Shown piece by piece: positions 9,888-20,420 of a DNA stretch of 54,306 nt. Each line of letters starts with the position of its first letter. The first letter of the stretch is position 1. Under the pieces are notes generated by a model, which was not told the DNA's origin, did not search any database, and saw nothing but the letters and a program-made list of their open reading frames with translations. Position numbers and translations under genes: made by a program. Where the stretch lies: assembly GCA_049999765.1 (NCBI GenBank), contig JBNGIQ010006873.1:1-54306 (forward strand), given 5' to 3'. The DNA is from Phaeoceros laevis. Taxonomy: Eukaryota > Anthocerotophyta > Anthocerotopsida > Notothyladales.

Positions 9888-12740
9888 ATGCAACATCAGC
9901 TGTTTCGGACGCCGACAGCTGGGAGGCAGGCCCACACCCTGGACCTGGTGAGGGGTTTGAATGTGCCTCCGAGGCAATGGATTTACGCAAGCCGCACATT
10001 CGTGCCGTGCAGTGGCTTAGCAGCCAAGCTGGACATACGGGACAATAGAAGTGCAGGAGAGCGGCAAGAGTTGTTGTGGAGAGAGCATTTCTTGGACCCC
10101 ACATTGTGGTTGGACTGCAGGACGAACAAGGAGTCCAAGGAGCCCCTATGGCTGAACAACTTCTACAAGCCTGACTGGGTGGATTCGCAGCTGGCTGTCT
10201 TGGACAAGCAGGTTTGGCGGACTGCTCAGCCTACATCCCACCCCTTGTTGCATCACAATGCTGCCGCTCCGACGGTGCCAGAGTGCCAAGGGTACGGAAC
10301 AGCTCAGGCTGTAATCGAACAGCTTTGTGAGAGTGGGCTGCTAAGTAGAGCAGTTGACGCTTTGGCCGTCTTGGCGGAGACACAATCCCGTGTGTCCTCC
10401 TCTTTGCTGTACAGAGTCATTCGGAGATGCGGGGCTGAAAAAAGTCTGGTGTTGGGGCGACGACTTGATGATCTCACTATCAAGCTTGGGTACGGATCCA
10501 ACGCATTTTTGGGAAACCATCTCTTGCGCATGTATGCATGTCAAGGCCGGTTACAGGAGGCGATGCAGGTGTTTACAAGGGTGGCCAAACCGAATACCTT
10601 CATGTGGTTTTCGATCATCTCTGCGCAGACTGCACACGGGAAACCTATTGAGGCCATTCAACTGTACCATGCCATGCGCATGTCAGGTTCGTTGCCGGAT
10701 AGTCACATTTTTGTCGCCGCCCTACAAGCCTGTGCAAGAGCGGAAGATGTGCAATCTGGCAGGCAGGTCCACGCTGATGTGTTGGAGAGTGGCATTCAGC
10801 CTGACTCTTTTATTTGCACCTGCCTTGTGGACATGTATGCAAAATGTGGCCAGTTGGAAGATGCACGCAAAGTGTTCGACAGTCTTGCCACAAGGAATGC
10901 GGTAACATGGACTGCCATGATTAATGGGTATGCTGAGCACGGGCTCGGCCCCCAGGCGCTCGCATTGTATGCAACGATGGAGCAGGAGGGCCTGATTCTA
11001 GCAGACCGTGTTACATATGTCAGCGTCCTTAAAGCTTGTGCAAGTGCTGGTGCTCTACAGCAGGGCAGGCAGCTGCACTCACGGATCGTGGAAAGAGGAC
11101 TACTTGAGGGTGATGTAGTACTGGGCACTTGCCTCGTAAACATGTATGCAAAATGTGGCCAGTTGGAAGAAGCACGCAAATTGTTTGACAGTCTGGCCAC
11201 AAGGAATGCGGTAACATGGACTGCCATGATTAATGGGTATGCAGAGCATGGGCTCGCTCCCCAGGCGCTCACATTGTATGCAAGGATGGAGCAGAACGGC
11301 CTGATTTTAGCAGAAAGTTTTGCGTTTGCTTGCCTTGTGAAGGCTTGTACAAGTGCTGGTTCTTTACAGCAAGGCAGGCAGCTGCACTCAGGGGTCGTGG
11401 AAAGAGGACTGCTTGAAGGTGACGTAGTACTGGGCACTTGTCTCGTAAATATGTATGCAAAATGTGGCCAGTTGGAAGACGCACGCAAAGTGTTTGACAG
11501 TCTGTCCACAAGGGATGCGGTAACATGGACAGCCATGATCAATGGGTATGCTGAGCACGGGCTTGGTCGCCAGGCGCTCGTATTGTATGCAAGGATGGAG
11601 CAGGAGGGCCTGATTTTAGCAGACAGTGCTACGTTTGCTTGCCTCCTGAAGGCTTGTACAAGTACTGGTGCTCTACAACAGGGCAGACAGCTGCATGCGG
11701 AGATCGTGGAAAGAGGACTTCTAAAAGGTGAGATAGTATTGGGGAACTGTCTCGTAAATATGTATGGGAAATGTGGTAAGTTGGAAGATGCACGCAGAGT
11801 GTTGGACAGTCTGTCCACAAGGGATGCGGTAACATGGAATGCCATGATAAATGGGTATGGTGCAAACAATGAAGGCCACAAGGCTACAGCCTGTTTCGAA
11901 GAGATGATGTTGGCTGGTATTCAGCCTGATGCCACAACGTTTACTTGCCTTCTTGTAGCATGCAGTAATGCGGGGCTGGTCAGTAAGGGTCGACAATATT
12001 TTGATGCCATGGTGAAACAGCATGGCCTCAACCCGAGAAGTGAGCACTATAATTGCATGGTTGATCTTCATGGGCGGGCAGGCCAATTAGGTGAGGCAGA
12101 GAAGATGCTGAAATCAGCTGGGTGTGAAAAAGATGCTGTTGGGTTGATGTCATTGCTGAATGCCTGTAAGATTCATGGGGATATAGAGCGAGGAACACGG
12201 TGCTTTGAAAGTCTTGTTGAGCTGGATCCTCAGGATGCCGCTGCATATGTGCTCATGGCCAATATGTACGCAGATGCAGATAGGTGGGCGGATGTAGATA
12301 GAATCGAAAAGTTGAGAAAGTTGGCAGGAGCTAACAAGAAACCTGCAGTGGCAGGCATTGAGGTGAACAAGCAGGTGCACACATTTGTTGTGGGGGAAGA
12401 ACGGGGTGACCTTTCATGCAAGGTTCGGAGCACAAATGATCGTTTGAAGGAGGAGGGAAACCATGTGCCACACACCAAGCTGGTGTTGAAGCCCGTGTCT
12501 GAGAAGGAAAAGGAAGATCAACTGTGTGGGCATGCTGAGAAGCTAGCTTTGGCGTTTGGTCTCTTGAACACTCCTGATGGCACACCTCTGCTGGTAACCA
12601 AAAACCTGCGGATGTGCAGGGACTGCCACTCTTCCACCGAGATTATGTCAAGGTTGGAAAGGAGGGATATCGTTGTACGGGATGCACACAGTGTGCATCG
12701 ATTCGAGGCAGGGTCCTGTAGCTGTAAGGGTCGACATTGA
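9888..12740 (+). CDS. PDF-PPR protein with KPAxA/GRx-type DYW deaminase (950 aa)
   Basis: The first in-frame ATG after the stop at 9807 is at 9888 (MQHQLFRTPTAGRQ). Residues ~60-100 are a shortened PDF motif (LLWREHFLDPTLW, then LWLNNFYKPDWVDSQ) lacking the central Pro-Asp-Phe part. About 18 P-L-S motifs follow; the middle ones are nearly identical (NMYAKCGQLE, AVTWTAMINGYAEHGLGPQA). The E region contains NKKPAVAGIEV, the KPAxA signature. The DYW domain has HAEK (catalytic Glu), CRDCHSS and SVHRFEAGSCSCK, and ends GRH. KPAxA/GRx DYW proteins are associated with U-to-C editing in other lineages, so this may be a reverse editing factor. It pairs head-to-head with the E-class gene at 8592. Decayed copies follow it immediately. 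Confidence 0.92.
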   Translation: MQHQLFRTPTAGRQAHTLDLVRGLNVPPRQWIYASRTFVPCSGLAAKLDIRDNRSAGERQELLWREHFLDPTLWLDCRTNKESKEPLWLNNFYKPDWVDSQLAVLDKQVWRTAQPTSHPLLHHNAAAPTVPECQGYGTAQAVIEQLCESGLLSRAVDALAVLAETQSRVSSSLLYRVIRRCGAEKSLVLGRRLDDLTIKLGYGSNAFLGNHLLRMYACQGRLQEAMQVFTRVAKPNTFMWFSIISAQTAHGKPIEAIQLYHAMRMSGSLPDSHIFVAALQACARAEDVQSGRQVHADVLESGIQPDSFICTCLVDMYAKCGQLEDARKVFDSLATRNAVTWTAMINGYAEHGLGPQALALYATMEQEGLILADRVTYVSVLKACASAGALQQGRQLHSRIVERGLLEGDVVLGTCLVNMYAKCGQLEEARKLFDSLATRNAVTWTAMINGYAEHGLAPQALTLYARMEQNGLILAESFAFACLVKACTSAGSLQQGRQLHSGVVERGLLEGDVVLGTCLVNMYAKCGQLEDARKVFDSLSTRDAVTWTAMINGYAEHGLGRQALVLYARMEQEGLILADSATFACLLKACTSTGALQQGRQLHAEIVERGLLKGEIVLGNCLVNMYGKCGKLEDARRVLDSLSTRDAVTWNAMINGYGANNEGHKATACFEEMMLAGIQPDATTFTCLLVACSNAGLVSKGRQYFDAMVKQHGLNPRSEHYNCMVDLHGRAGQLGEAEKMLKSAGCEKDAVGLMSLLNACKIHGDIERGTRCFESLVELDPQDAAAYVLMANMYADADRWADVDRIEKLRKLAGANKKPAVAGIEVNKQVHTFVVGEERGDLSCKVRSTNDRLKEEGNHVPHTKLVLKPVSEKEKEDQLCGHAEKLALAFGLLNTPDGTPLLVTKNLRMCRDCHSSTEIMSRLERRDIVVRDAHSVHRFEAGSCSCKGRH

Positions 12741-13100
12741 GCGAGAAGAAAAACAGGGCAGGCAGCTGCATCGAGGGATCATTAAAAGACAATCGCTTGA
12801 AGGTGACATAGTACTGTGCATTTGTCGCGAATTATGTATGCAAAATGTGGCCAGTTGGAAGATGCACTCGAAGTGTTTGACAGTCTGTCCACAAGGGACG
12901 CGGTAACAGGGAGTGCGATGATAAATGCGTATGCTGAGAAAGGACTCTGTCCCCAGGCGCTTGCATTGTATGCAAGGATGGAGCAGGGAGGCCTGACTTT
13001 AGCAGACAGTGCTACGTTTGCTTGCGGCCTGAAGGCTTGTACAAGTTCTGGTGCTCTACAACAGGGTAGGCAGCTGCATTCAAAGAAAGTAGGAGAACAA
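12741..13100 (+). pseudogene. PPR repeat fragment fused to the 3' flank of the 9888 gene
   Basis: Directly after the stop, the DNA resumes with L, S and P motif sequence (GRQLHRGII, then MYAKCGQLEDALEVFDSLS, INAYAEKGLCPQALALYARM, LKACTSSGALQQGRQLHS). It has frameshifts and no start. It is closest to the neighbouring 9888 gene. It breaks off at about 13090 into unrelated sequence. Confidence 0.8.
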
Positions 13101-13545
13101 CCTTCTGCCGAAGACTACTGCCGAAGATTGTCTCCTACTCTGTATTGTTGACAACTGTGCTGTCTCTAAAAACGCTATCCTACTCGCTGCAAGCCCCCTC
13201 TCCCGCGCGTGGTACTGCGTGGCAACTCACCCCCCCCTCCCGCGCGCGGTACTGCGTGGCAACTCAGCAGGGCTGGATTTCCAACCCTCCTGCTTTGCCT
13301 TGCTATCGTGCTTTGCTGTTCCCTAGGAGGCGCCTTTTCCTCCTTAAACTTGCTAGGAGAAAGACTGCCAGCTGCCCTGGACACCTCTCTCTGTTCTGAT
13401 CTGTGAAGCACAAGAGACCCTAGTTATCCTTTGATAGCTTAATCTGAAACCCTAAGCCAGAGGCACCTTGGCCGACCAGTATTCTAAACCACCCCCTGAC
13501 TGTGGTCCTGAATTTGCCACCGTTCTCAACTTCTGACCATGTCAG
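13100..13545. mobile_element. Possible inserted element interrupting PPR pseudogene copies
   Basis: This block has no PPR similarity, while both flanks do. It contains a duplicated GC-rich phrase (CTCCCGCGCG.GGTACTGCGTGGCAACTCA at about 13199-13229 and 13237-13267). GTTGACAA occurs at 13147 and 13549, near the two ends. A solo LTR or another insertion is possible, but no reverse transcriptase, primer-binding site or clear terminal repeat is visible. Confidence 0.3.
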
Positions 13546-14080
13546 GATGTTGACAATCTGCCCACAAGGGATGCGGTAACATGGAATGACGTGATAAATA
13601 CGTACACTTAGAGATGATTCTGCTTGGTATTGAGCCGAATGACGCCATTTTTACTTGTGTTCTTGTAGCATGCAGTCAACAGGGGCTGGTCAGTAAAGGT
13701 CGGCAGTATTTTGATGCCATGGTGAAATAGCATGGCCTCAACCCGACAACTGAGCATAATGTGTGCATGGTTGATCTTCTTGGGTGGGCAGGCCATCTAG
13801 GTGAAGCAGAGAAGATGCTGACATCAGCTGGGTGCAAAAAATGATGCTGTTGGGTTGATGTTGTTGCTGAATGCCTGCAAGAGTCATGGGGATAAAGAGC
13901 CTGGGAACAATGATTCGAAAATCTTGCTAAGCTAGATCCTCAGACTGCCCCTGCATACGTGCTCATGGCCAACATGTAAATAGGTGGGCGGATGTAGAGA
14001 AAGTTGAAAGGTTGAGAAAGTTGCCAGGAGCTAGCAAGAAACCTGCAGTGGCAGGCATTGAGGTGAACAAGCAGGTGCAC
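13546..14080 (+). pseudogene. PPR C-terminal repeats and E domain, decayed
   Basis: The sequence matches the 9888 gene from its last S/P motifs (LSTRDAVTWN-like) through the L2/S2 motifs to the E domain. It has in-frame stops (for example after DAMVK), a deletion and frameshifts. It still reads KKPAVAGIEVNKQVH, the KPAxA signature, just before an assembly gap. Confidence 0.85.
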
Positions 14081-14480
14081 NNNNNNNNNNNNNNNNNNNN
14101 NNNNNNNNNNNNNNNNNNNNNNNNNNNNNNNNNNNNNNNNNNNNNNNNNNNNNNNNNNNNNNNNNNNNNNNNNNNNNNNNNNNNNNNNNNNNNNNNNNNN
14201 NNNNNNNNNNNNNNNNNNNNNNNNNNNNNNNNNNNNNNNNNNNNNNNNNNNNNNNNNNNNNNNNNNNNNNNNNNNNNNNNNNNNNNNNNNNNNNNNNNNN
14301 NNNNNNNNNNNNNNNNNNNNNNNNNNNNNNNNNNNNNNNNNNNNNNNNNNNNNNNNNNNNNNNNNNNNNNNNNNNNNNNNNNNNNNNNNNNNNNNNNNNN
14401 NNNNNNNNNNNNNNNNNNNNNNNNNNNNNNNNNNNNNNNNNNNNNNNNNNNNNNNNNNNNNNNNNNNNNNNNNNNNNNNN
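14081..14480. other. Assembly gap (400 N)
   Basis: A run of 400 Ns sits inside PPR pseudogene sequence. The missing DNA probably contains a DYW end and the start of the next copy. Confidence 0.95.
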
Positions 14481-15275
14481 GTGGCCAGTTGGAAGATGCA
14501 CGCAAAGGGTTTGACAGTCAGGCCACAAGCGATGCGGTAACATGGACTGCCATGATAATTGGGTGTGCTAAGCATGGGCTTGGTCCCCAGGCGCCCCTGT
14601 TGTTGCAAGGATGGAGGAAGGCCTGACTTTAGCAGACCGTGTTACTTATGTTCGCCTCCTGAAAGCTTGCGGAAGTGCTGGCGCTCTACAGCAGGGCAGG
14701 CAGGTGCATTCAGGGATTGTAAAAAGAGGACTACTTGAAAGTGACGAAGTACTGGGAACTTTTATCGTAAACATGTATGCATAATGTGGCCAGTTGGGAG
14801 GTGGACGCAAAGTGTTTGACAGTATGTCCACAAACGATGCCGTAACATCGACTGCTATGATAAAAAGGGTATTGTAGAAACAATGAAGGCCACCAGGCTA
14901 CAGCCTGTTTCGAAGAGATATGCTGGCTGGTAATCTGCCTGATGACACCACATTCACCTGCCTTATAGCATGCAGTAATGCTGGGCTGGTCAGTAAGGGT
15001 CGACAGTATTTTGATCTCATGGGGAAAAAGCATGGCCTCAACCCCACAAGTGAGCATTACTTGTGCATATGGTTGATCTTCTTGGGCGGGCAAGGGCCAT
15101 TTAGGTGAGGCGGAGAAGGTGCTGAAATCAGCTGGGTGTGAAAACGATGCTGTTGGGCTGTTGTCGTCGCTTAAGGCCTGCAAGAGTCATGGGGATATAG
15201 AGCACGGTGTTTTGAAAGTCTTGTTGAGCTGGATCTTCAGACTGCCTCTGAGTATGTGCTCATGGCCTGCTGCCA
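14481..15275 (+). pseudogene. Second decayed PPR copy
   Basis: S, P, L, S and P motifs and the E1 region of a copy similar to the 9888 gene (GQLEDARKGFDSQATSDAVTWTAM; ACSNAGLVSKGRQYFDLM). Several frameshifts and stops occur, for example TAA after NMYA at about 14780. It fades out within E1 near 15270. Confidence 0.85.
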
Positions 15276-15328
15276 GAGTATCTCATGACTGTTTAGTGGG
15301 GGTTCTGCATAGTGATTGCACGTACTAT

Positions 15329-15372
15329 ATAACACCAATGTTCTTCTATGATAACACCAATGTTCTTCTATG
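15329..15372 (+). repeat. Exact tandem duplication of 22 bp
   Basis: ATAACACCAATGTTCTTCTATG occurs twice back to back at 15329-15350 and 15351-15372, in AT-rich non-coding DNA. Confidence 0.9.
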
Positions 15373-15536
15373 ATTTTTTATAATTTTTCTTAGTAGCTAA
15401 GATTTCATTAAATAAGGCAACTAATATCAACTAAGGCAAGAGGTTTGTAAAGGGGAGGAAACAAATACACAAATAAATAGTTGCCTCTTACTTAGCAGAT
15501 TCTCTGTTCCTAATTCAAAACTAAATCCATATGTGC

Positions 15537-15880
15537 ACAAGGACATAGCCTAGTGGTAAGAACCCAAGCTTACCATGTGGGAGCTGTTGGGTTTGATCCA
15601 CACAGGGTTGAGAGGGTCATCCGCAGGCCTCGCAAGTTGTCGGTACTGGTTTGGAGGCATAGAGGTATGGTCTCGACAACTTGTGGCGGCTTTAGTGTGT
15701 TCGAGCGAAGTGAAAGCCCGCCAGGCATGGGGAGGTACAGATTCATTCTGGAGGCACGGTGGGGTGGGGTGGGGTGGGGTGAGGGCTGAAAAGTCTCACC
15801 TAGTGAGCTCTCGTGGAAGGCTTCAGGCCTGTGTTAGAAGGATCTTCGACAAGTATTTGTGAAATTGTGTTAGCATAGCA
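15537..15880 (+). mobile_element. tRNA-derived SINE
   Basis: A pol III promoter-like pair is present: box A TAGCCTAGTGG at 15546-15556 and box B GGGTTTGATCC at 15589-15599, with tRNA-like spacing. The sequence does not fold into an evident complete tRNA. It continues into a unique body with a (GGGGT)n stretch near 15762-15781, as expected of a SINE. Both ends are approximate, and no target-site duplication was established. Confidence 0.6.
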
Positions 15881-17074
15881 ACAAGGGTAGTGGGTTGGGC
15901 AAGTAGGATAGTAGTATGTGGCTTACTCTAGCTTCGTTGCTCAGGCCCTTTTGCGGCTAGCTCTCCTAGCATGTATATATGTGCATAAAATTAAAGGAGT
16001 AACAACTTCCTTCACAAAAAAACTAAAATCCACATTTTCGTCAGTCTCCTTTCCCATTATAATTTATTTAGATGTCCAAAAGATACAAAACAAGAGTACG
16101 ATTGTTTGCCACAAGAGGAGGCAAATGCACTTCTAGTAAAAGATTTATTGTTGTGACTACTGCCGTCTCCACTATAGTTAGCTATCTCTAGGATACATTA
16201 TAAGAGCGTGAATTGCTTCCCACAAGATAAGGTAGATTGCTTTCCAGCATAAGATTTATTATTGTCGCCACTACAATTTACACGATCGGCGTCTAGGTGG
16301 ATTTTACACGATCGGTGTCTAGGTATCCACCGTGCAAAAATTGCATATTTGCTCTACTAGAAGGTTGAAAAGTGGGTAGCACACAAAATATGCGAAGGGG
16401 AGGTAAAACCCCTTCTTATAATAGTTGTGAACCTATGTTCATTTAATATACTATTTTAGCCACTACTCAACTTAGTTATATTACTTGCATAATTTTTTTT
16501 TGGTGTAATCTTACTTGCATAAATTGATATTTATTTTATCTTCTTAATTTTCTCTTTCATCCTTTTTTTTTTTTTGGAGAAGTGACATATACTCTTTACA
16601 TACCTCTCCTCAAGACGAGAGCCTAGAAGAAAATGTACTGTAGCAAAAAATGCTATTTCATACATGGCCGTTATTAAGTTACTACTTCCATGTTGCCATT
16701 TGAAAATATCACACATTGTATAAAAAACTATGGTACTCCTGAGATAAGTTTTTTATCAAAAATTTTTTTTATTTATTTTGGTGCCTACAAGACTCCAGAG
16801 AGTCCACACCAGAATTAGTGAAACATATGAGACAATGGAGGTGAAGATGTGAAGTTGAAATTGGTTTTACCTCGAGCACCATAAAGTAAAAACCCGAGTT
16901 GAATGTCCCACTCAAACGAATGTAAAGTCTCCTTCGCTAACGTTGACGGTGGAACCGCACCGACGCTGGCATGCAATGATGCAAAAGGCTGGCTAGCTGG
17001 CTGGCTGGTTGGCAAGCTGAGGTAAGGTCGGGGGCCGCCCAGCAACTGTGTGAAAAAGAAAAATAGTAGAAAGT
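15881..17074. other. AT-rich intergenic DNA
   Basis: No gene was recognised. It contains poly-T and poly-A runs (about 16493, 16563, 16768) and a short repeat (TTTACACGATCGG.GTCTAGGT twice at about 16276-16324). It looks like old transposon-derived sequence. Confidence 0.4.
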
Positions 17075-17174
17075 NNNNNNNNNNNNNNNNNNNNNNNNNN
17101 NNNNNNNNNNNNNNNNNNNNNNNNNNNNNNNNNNNNNNNNNNNNNNNNNNNNNNNNNNNNNNNNNNNNNNNNNN
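17075..17174. other. Assembly gap (100 N)
   Basis: A run of 100 Ns upstream of the COBRA-like gene. Part of its promoter may be missing. Confidence 0.95.
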
Positions 17175-17439
17175 GGGGGAAGGGGTCCTTAGGGGGTTAG
17201 AATTATCGTCGCTTCGTCTTCCGCTTTGCTTCCTTTTCGCAAACCAACGGGTGGCTGGCTCAGCCTGCCTGGCCAGCCCCGCGTGAGTCGACGTCGATTT
17301 TTACAAGCCTCGCTCTGGCCGGAGAGGAAGCTTGCTTGCTCGGTAGGCTTCTGGGGGCAGCAAGCAGGGAGTACCTCAGCCGCTGCGAGCAGGCAGGCTG
17401 GCTTTTGTGGATCCTTCGCGCCACAATCCAGCTAGCTAG

Positions 17440-17467
17440 AAGGCAAGCAAGCAAGCAAGCAAGCTAG
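17440..17467 (+). repeat. GCAA microsatellite in the leader of the COBRA-like gene
   Basis: A GCAA/CAAG run near 17443-17463, about 140 bp before the start codon and probably in the 5' untranslated region. Confidence 0.7.
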
Positions 17468-17600
17468 TTCGCTAAGTAGCAAGCTCCTCGCTGCTGGCAT
17501 GTGTTTTAGGCTACCAGGAAGAAAGCGCTTCCAGACAAGATCAGGCGGACAAGATCTGGCTCCAGCCAGCCAGCCTGCTCTGGGAAATTTCGCATTGGCC

Positions 17601-19577
17601 ATGGCCTCCCTCAAGAGAACGCGCCTAGCAGAAGTAGCAGCAGCTGTCATCCTTCTTTCTTTGTTGTCGTCCTCAGGTGAGTTGCTATCTGCTTAGCTTG
17701 GGTGCGGCCTGCTTGTCTCCGCTCATTGTCTTGTTACTTCTGGCCTGGCTTGCAAGCATTCGGCTGCGCTGTTTCCCGTCCGCACATTTTCTGATCTCTG
17801 TCTATTCTGCAACCATCTCCACCGCTTCCGCCTGCAGATGCTTTCGATCCGCTTGATCCCGAAGGCAAGATCATAATCAAGTGGGATGTCATGCAATGGA
17901 CTCCTGACGGTTATGTGGTGAGTGTGTGCTCTTTCTTCTCCCTCTTTTCAGTGGCCGGTCAATGCAGGCAGACAGGCAGGCTCCCCGAGGAGGTGACGTT
18001 TTGTCCAGTGTAGATCATCTTTCCTGAGCTCCTCGTCTTACCTTTGTCTACTCGCCGGCTCCCTCGCAGGCCCTGGTCACCATGTACAACACTCAGATGT
18101 ACCGCCACATAGAGTCACCTGGATGGACCCTGGGATGGCACTGGGCCAAGAAGGAAGTCATTTGGGCAATGGTTGGTGCCCAGGCCACAATGCAGGGTGA
18201 CTGCTCGAGGTTTCGCACTGGTGCACTACCACACTCTTGCAAGCCCGATCCGCAAATTGTGGACCTGCTGCCTGGTGTGCCCTATAACAGTCAGATTGGC
18301 AATTGCTGCCGTGGTGGGGTTCTATCTTCCTTCTTACAAGACCCAGCCAATTCTGTGGCATCCTTTCAGATTAGTGTAGGAAGCGCAGGTACCTCAAATA
18401 CCACCGTATTACTTCCCAAGAATTTTACTCTCTTGGCTCCTGGTCCCGGTTACACTTGTAGTCCAGCTGTCAAAGTCACACAAACTCTCTTCCCCAGCGC
18501 TGATGGCAGAAGATATTCACAAGCTTTGAGTGAGTCCCGATTCTTTTTCTGATCATGCGTCATTTCTTCAGCAGCTCACAATACGTTGGATGTTGTGGTT
18601 GCAACACTGTTTGCGTCTTGTCTGCAGTGACTTGGAATGTAACTTTTCCCTCTCTTGTCTGCAGTGACTTGGAATGTAACTTGTGGTTACGCTCAAAAAT
18701 TGGCACAGAGGGCGCCCACTTGCTGTGTCTCTTACTCCGCCTTCTATAACGATACCATCGTTCCTTGTCCAACCTGCACCTGTGCATGTCAATCAAACAT
18801 TACGAGCCCAACGGGAGCATCGACTTGTGTGGAACCGTAAGGATCTGTCAACATCTGTTCTTTGATCCTGTCATCCACTGAGCCTTTGCTCATGCTACAC
18901 TGCTGCCGTTTTTTTTGCAGAACTGATAAAAAGGCTATTGCAACAGCGATTAGCAGTGGCACCAGGACCCAGGGCTTGTACTGCACCAATGATATGTGCC
19001 CAGTCAAAATACATTGGCATGTGAAAGCGAACTATGTCCAGTACTGGAGGGTGAAGATTACTGTAAACAATAGAAACCTGTTCAAGAATTACACTGGGTG
19101 GAATGTGGTTGCCCAACACCCCAACTTTGACAACTTCACCGAGTCATTCAGTTTCCATTACGACGGCATAGCCCCTTATGGTGACATAAGTAAGTTGCCC
19201 TCACTGCTTGTTTTTTTCAGGTGGCTTGATCCCTCGGTGACTTCCAATCAACTTAGCAGTCGACTGACCATGTGTGTCCATTTGCAGATGACACAGCGGT
19301 GTTTCATGGCATCAAGTACTTCAATGACATGCTTGTGAGTGCTGGCCCAAATGGGAATGTCCAGTCAGAGATACTGTTCCGGAAAGATGATAGATTCACT
19401 TTCAAGAAAGGCTGGGCATTTCCTCGAAGAATATATTTCAATGGTGATGATTGTGTCTTACCTGATCCTGAGGATTATCCCCGGTTGCCCAGTGCAGCCT
19501 TGCAATTAAGGGGTGGACAGAGCAGGTTGCTAACCCTTGTTCCAGTTCTCATTATCTTAGCTCTAGCTACATTTTGA
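17601..19577 (+). CDS. COBL: COBRA-like GPI-anchored cell-wall protein, six exons
   Basis: Exons are 17601-17676, 17838-17917, 18070-18529, 18665-18836, 18921-19189 and 19288-19577. All introns are GT-AG (84-161 bp) and the phases close to 448 residues. COBRA proteins act at the outer plasma membrane in oriented cellulose deposition and cell expansion. The order is a signal peptide (1-25), the N-terminal block DPLDPEGKIIIKWDVMQW, PGWTLGWHWAKKEVIW, LLPGVPYNSQIGNCC, the family's CCVS motif (about 225-228), FPRRIYFNGDDCVLP, and a hydrophobic tail (LLTLVPVLIILALATF) as GPI signal. Length is typical of the short COBRA subgroup. Intron 3 ends in a duplicated acceptor; only the downstream copy keeps the frame. 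Confidence 0.95.
18617..18690 (+). repeat. 37-bp tandem duplication containing a splice acceptor
   Basis: CTTGTCTGCAGTGACTTGGAATGTAACTT occurs at 18617 and at 18654, 37 bp apart, across the 3' end of COBRA intron 3. Acceptor 1 would start the exon at 18628 and shift the frame. Acceptor 2 starts it at 18665 and gives the conserved MTWNVTCGYAQ. Confidence 0.92.
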
Positions 19578-20092
19578 TGGAACACGGAAGCTTTCATGAT
19601 GCTTTTCTAGTTGGGGGTAAAATAAGGCACCAAGGTGAAGCGGCGTAGGCAACCTCTACCAAGCTCTATTCGGAGGGTACTGTACATCAGGCTGTAAGTG
19701 CCCGCTTTCAGCATTCTATGCTGATCAGGTGTACAGGTTGATCTGTCTTACTGGCAGTGTATGGATCTGGATCTGTGTTGAGAAAGGGGATAACTGTCCT
19801 TTTAGCTATCCAAGGCAAACCGTGGGAATCAGGGATGGGACACGTGAAGATGGTGGATGGGACTGCTGGGGGGCCAGGCTGCTGTGGACAGCGTCATTTC
19901 GTAACTGGCAAGAGCAGTCGGGGAAGTAAACGCAATTTTCTGTTGTCCCTTCGCTCCCTCAACCTTCATGTGGGCGTTCCAGTTTATTCTTGGCATTTTA
20001 GCGGCTGGGAGGCAATAGGCGTTGTTGAAACAGCTCAACACGATAGCTTTGGCTTTTTGTATGCTGATTGAGGAAAAGCTGCGGTTCTTTGT

Positions 20093-20420
20093 ACCAGAGC
20101 CTGTGTCCAAATAATTGGCTGATTTGAGCCCTGTGAAGTGCAAGTAGGTAGGCTAACTTGATCTTACTGGAACTGAAATAGCTCAAATTGCTAGAATAGC
20201 GTGCCATTGTGGCTAATTGACTCGAGCACTGTATGCTTGCAATTGGAGCTACCAGAGCCTGTGTTCAATAACTGGCTGATATGAGCCCTGTGAAGATCGA
20301 ACTAGGTAGGCTAATTTGAACTTGTTGGAACTGAAACTGCTTCAAGTCGCAATAATAGCATGCGGTTGTGGCTTATTCACTCGAGCACTGTATGCTATAC
20401 TACTACTTGCAGTTGGAGCT
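20093..20420 (+). repeat. Diverged tandem duplication, ~160-bp unit
   Basis: Unit 1 (20093-20250) and unit 2 (20251-20420) both begin ACCAGAGCCTGTGT and end near TTGGAGCT. They share AGCCCTGTGAAG, TAGGTAGGCTAA and CTCGAGCACTGTATGCT. No coding function is seen. The rest of 19578-21604 holds nothing I can name. Confidence 0.85.

Noticed and set aside
13147-13556. GTTGACAA at both edges of the block between PPR pseudogenes as a target-site duplication
   Set aside because: The right copy can be explained as mutated PPR sequence (GTTTGACAGTCTG), and the left copy is inside the block, so the case for a duplication is weak.
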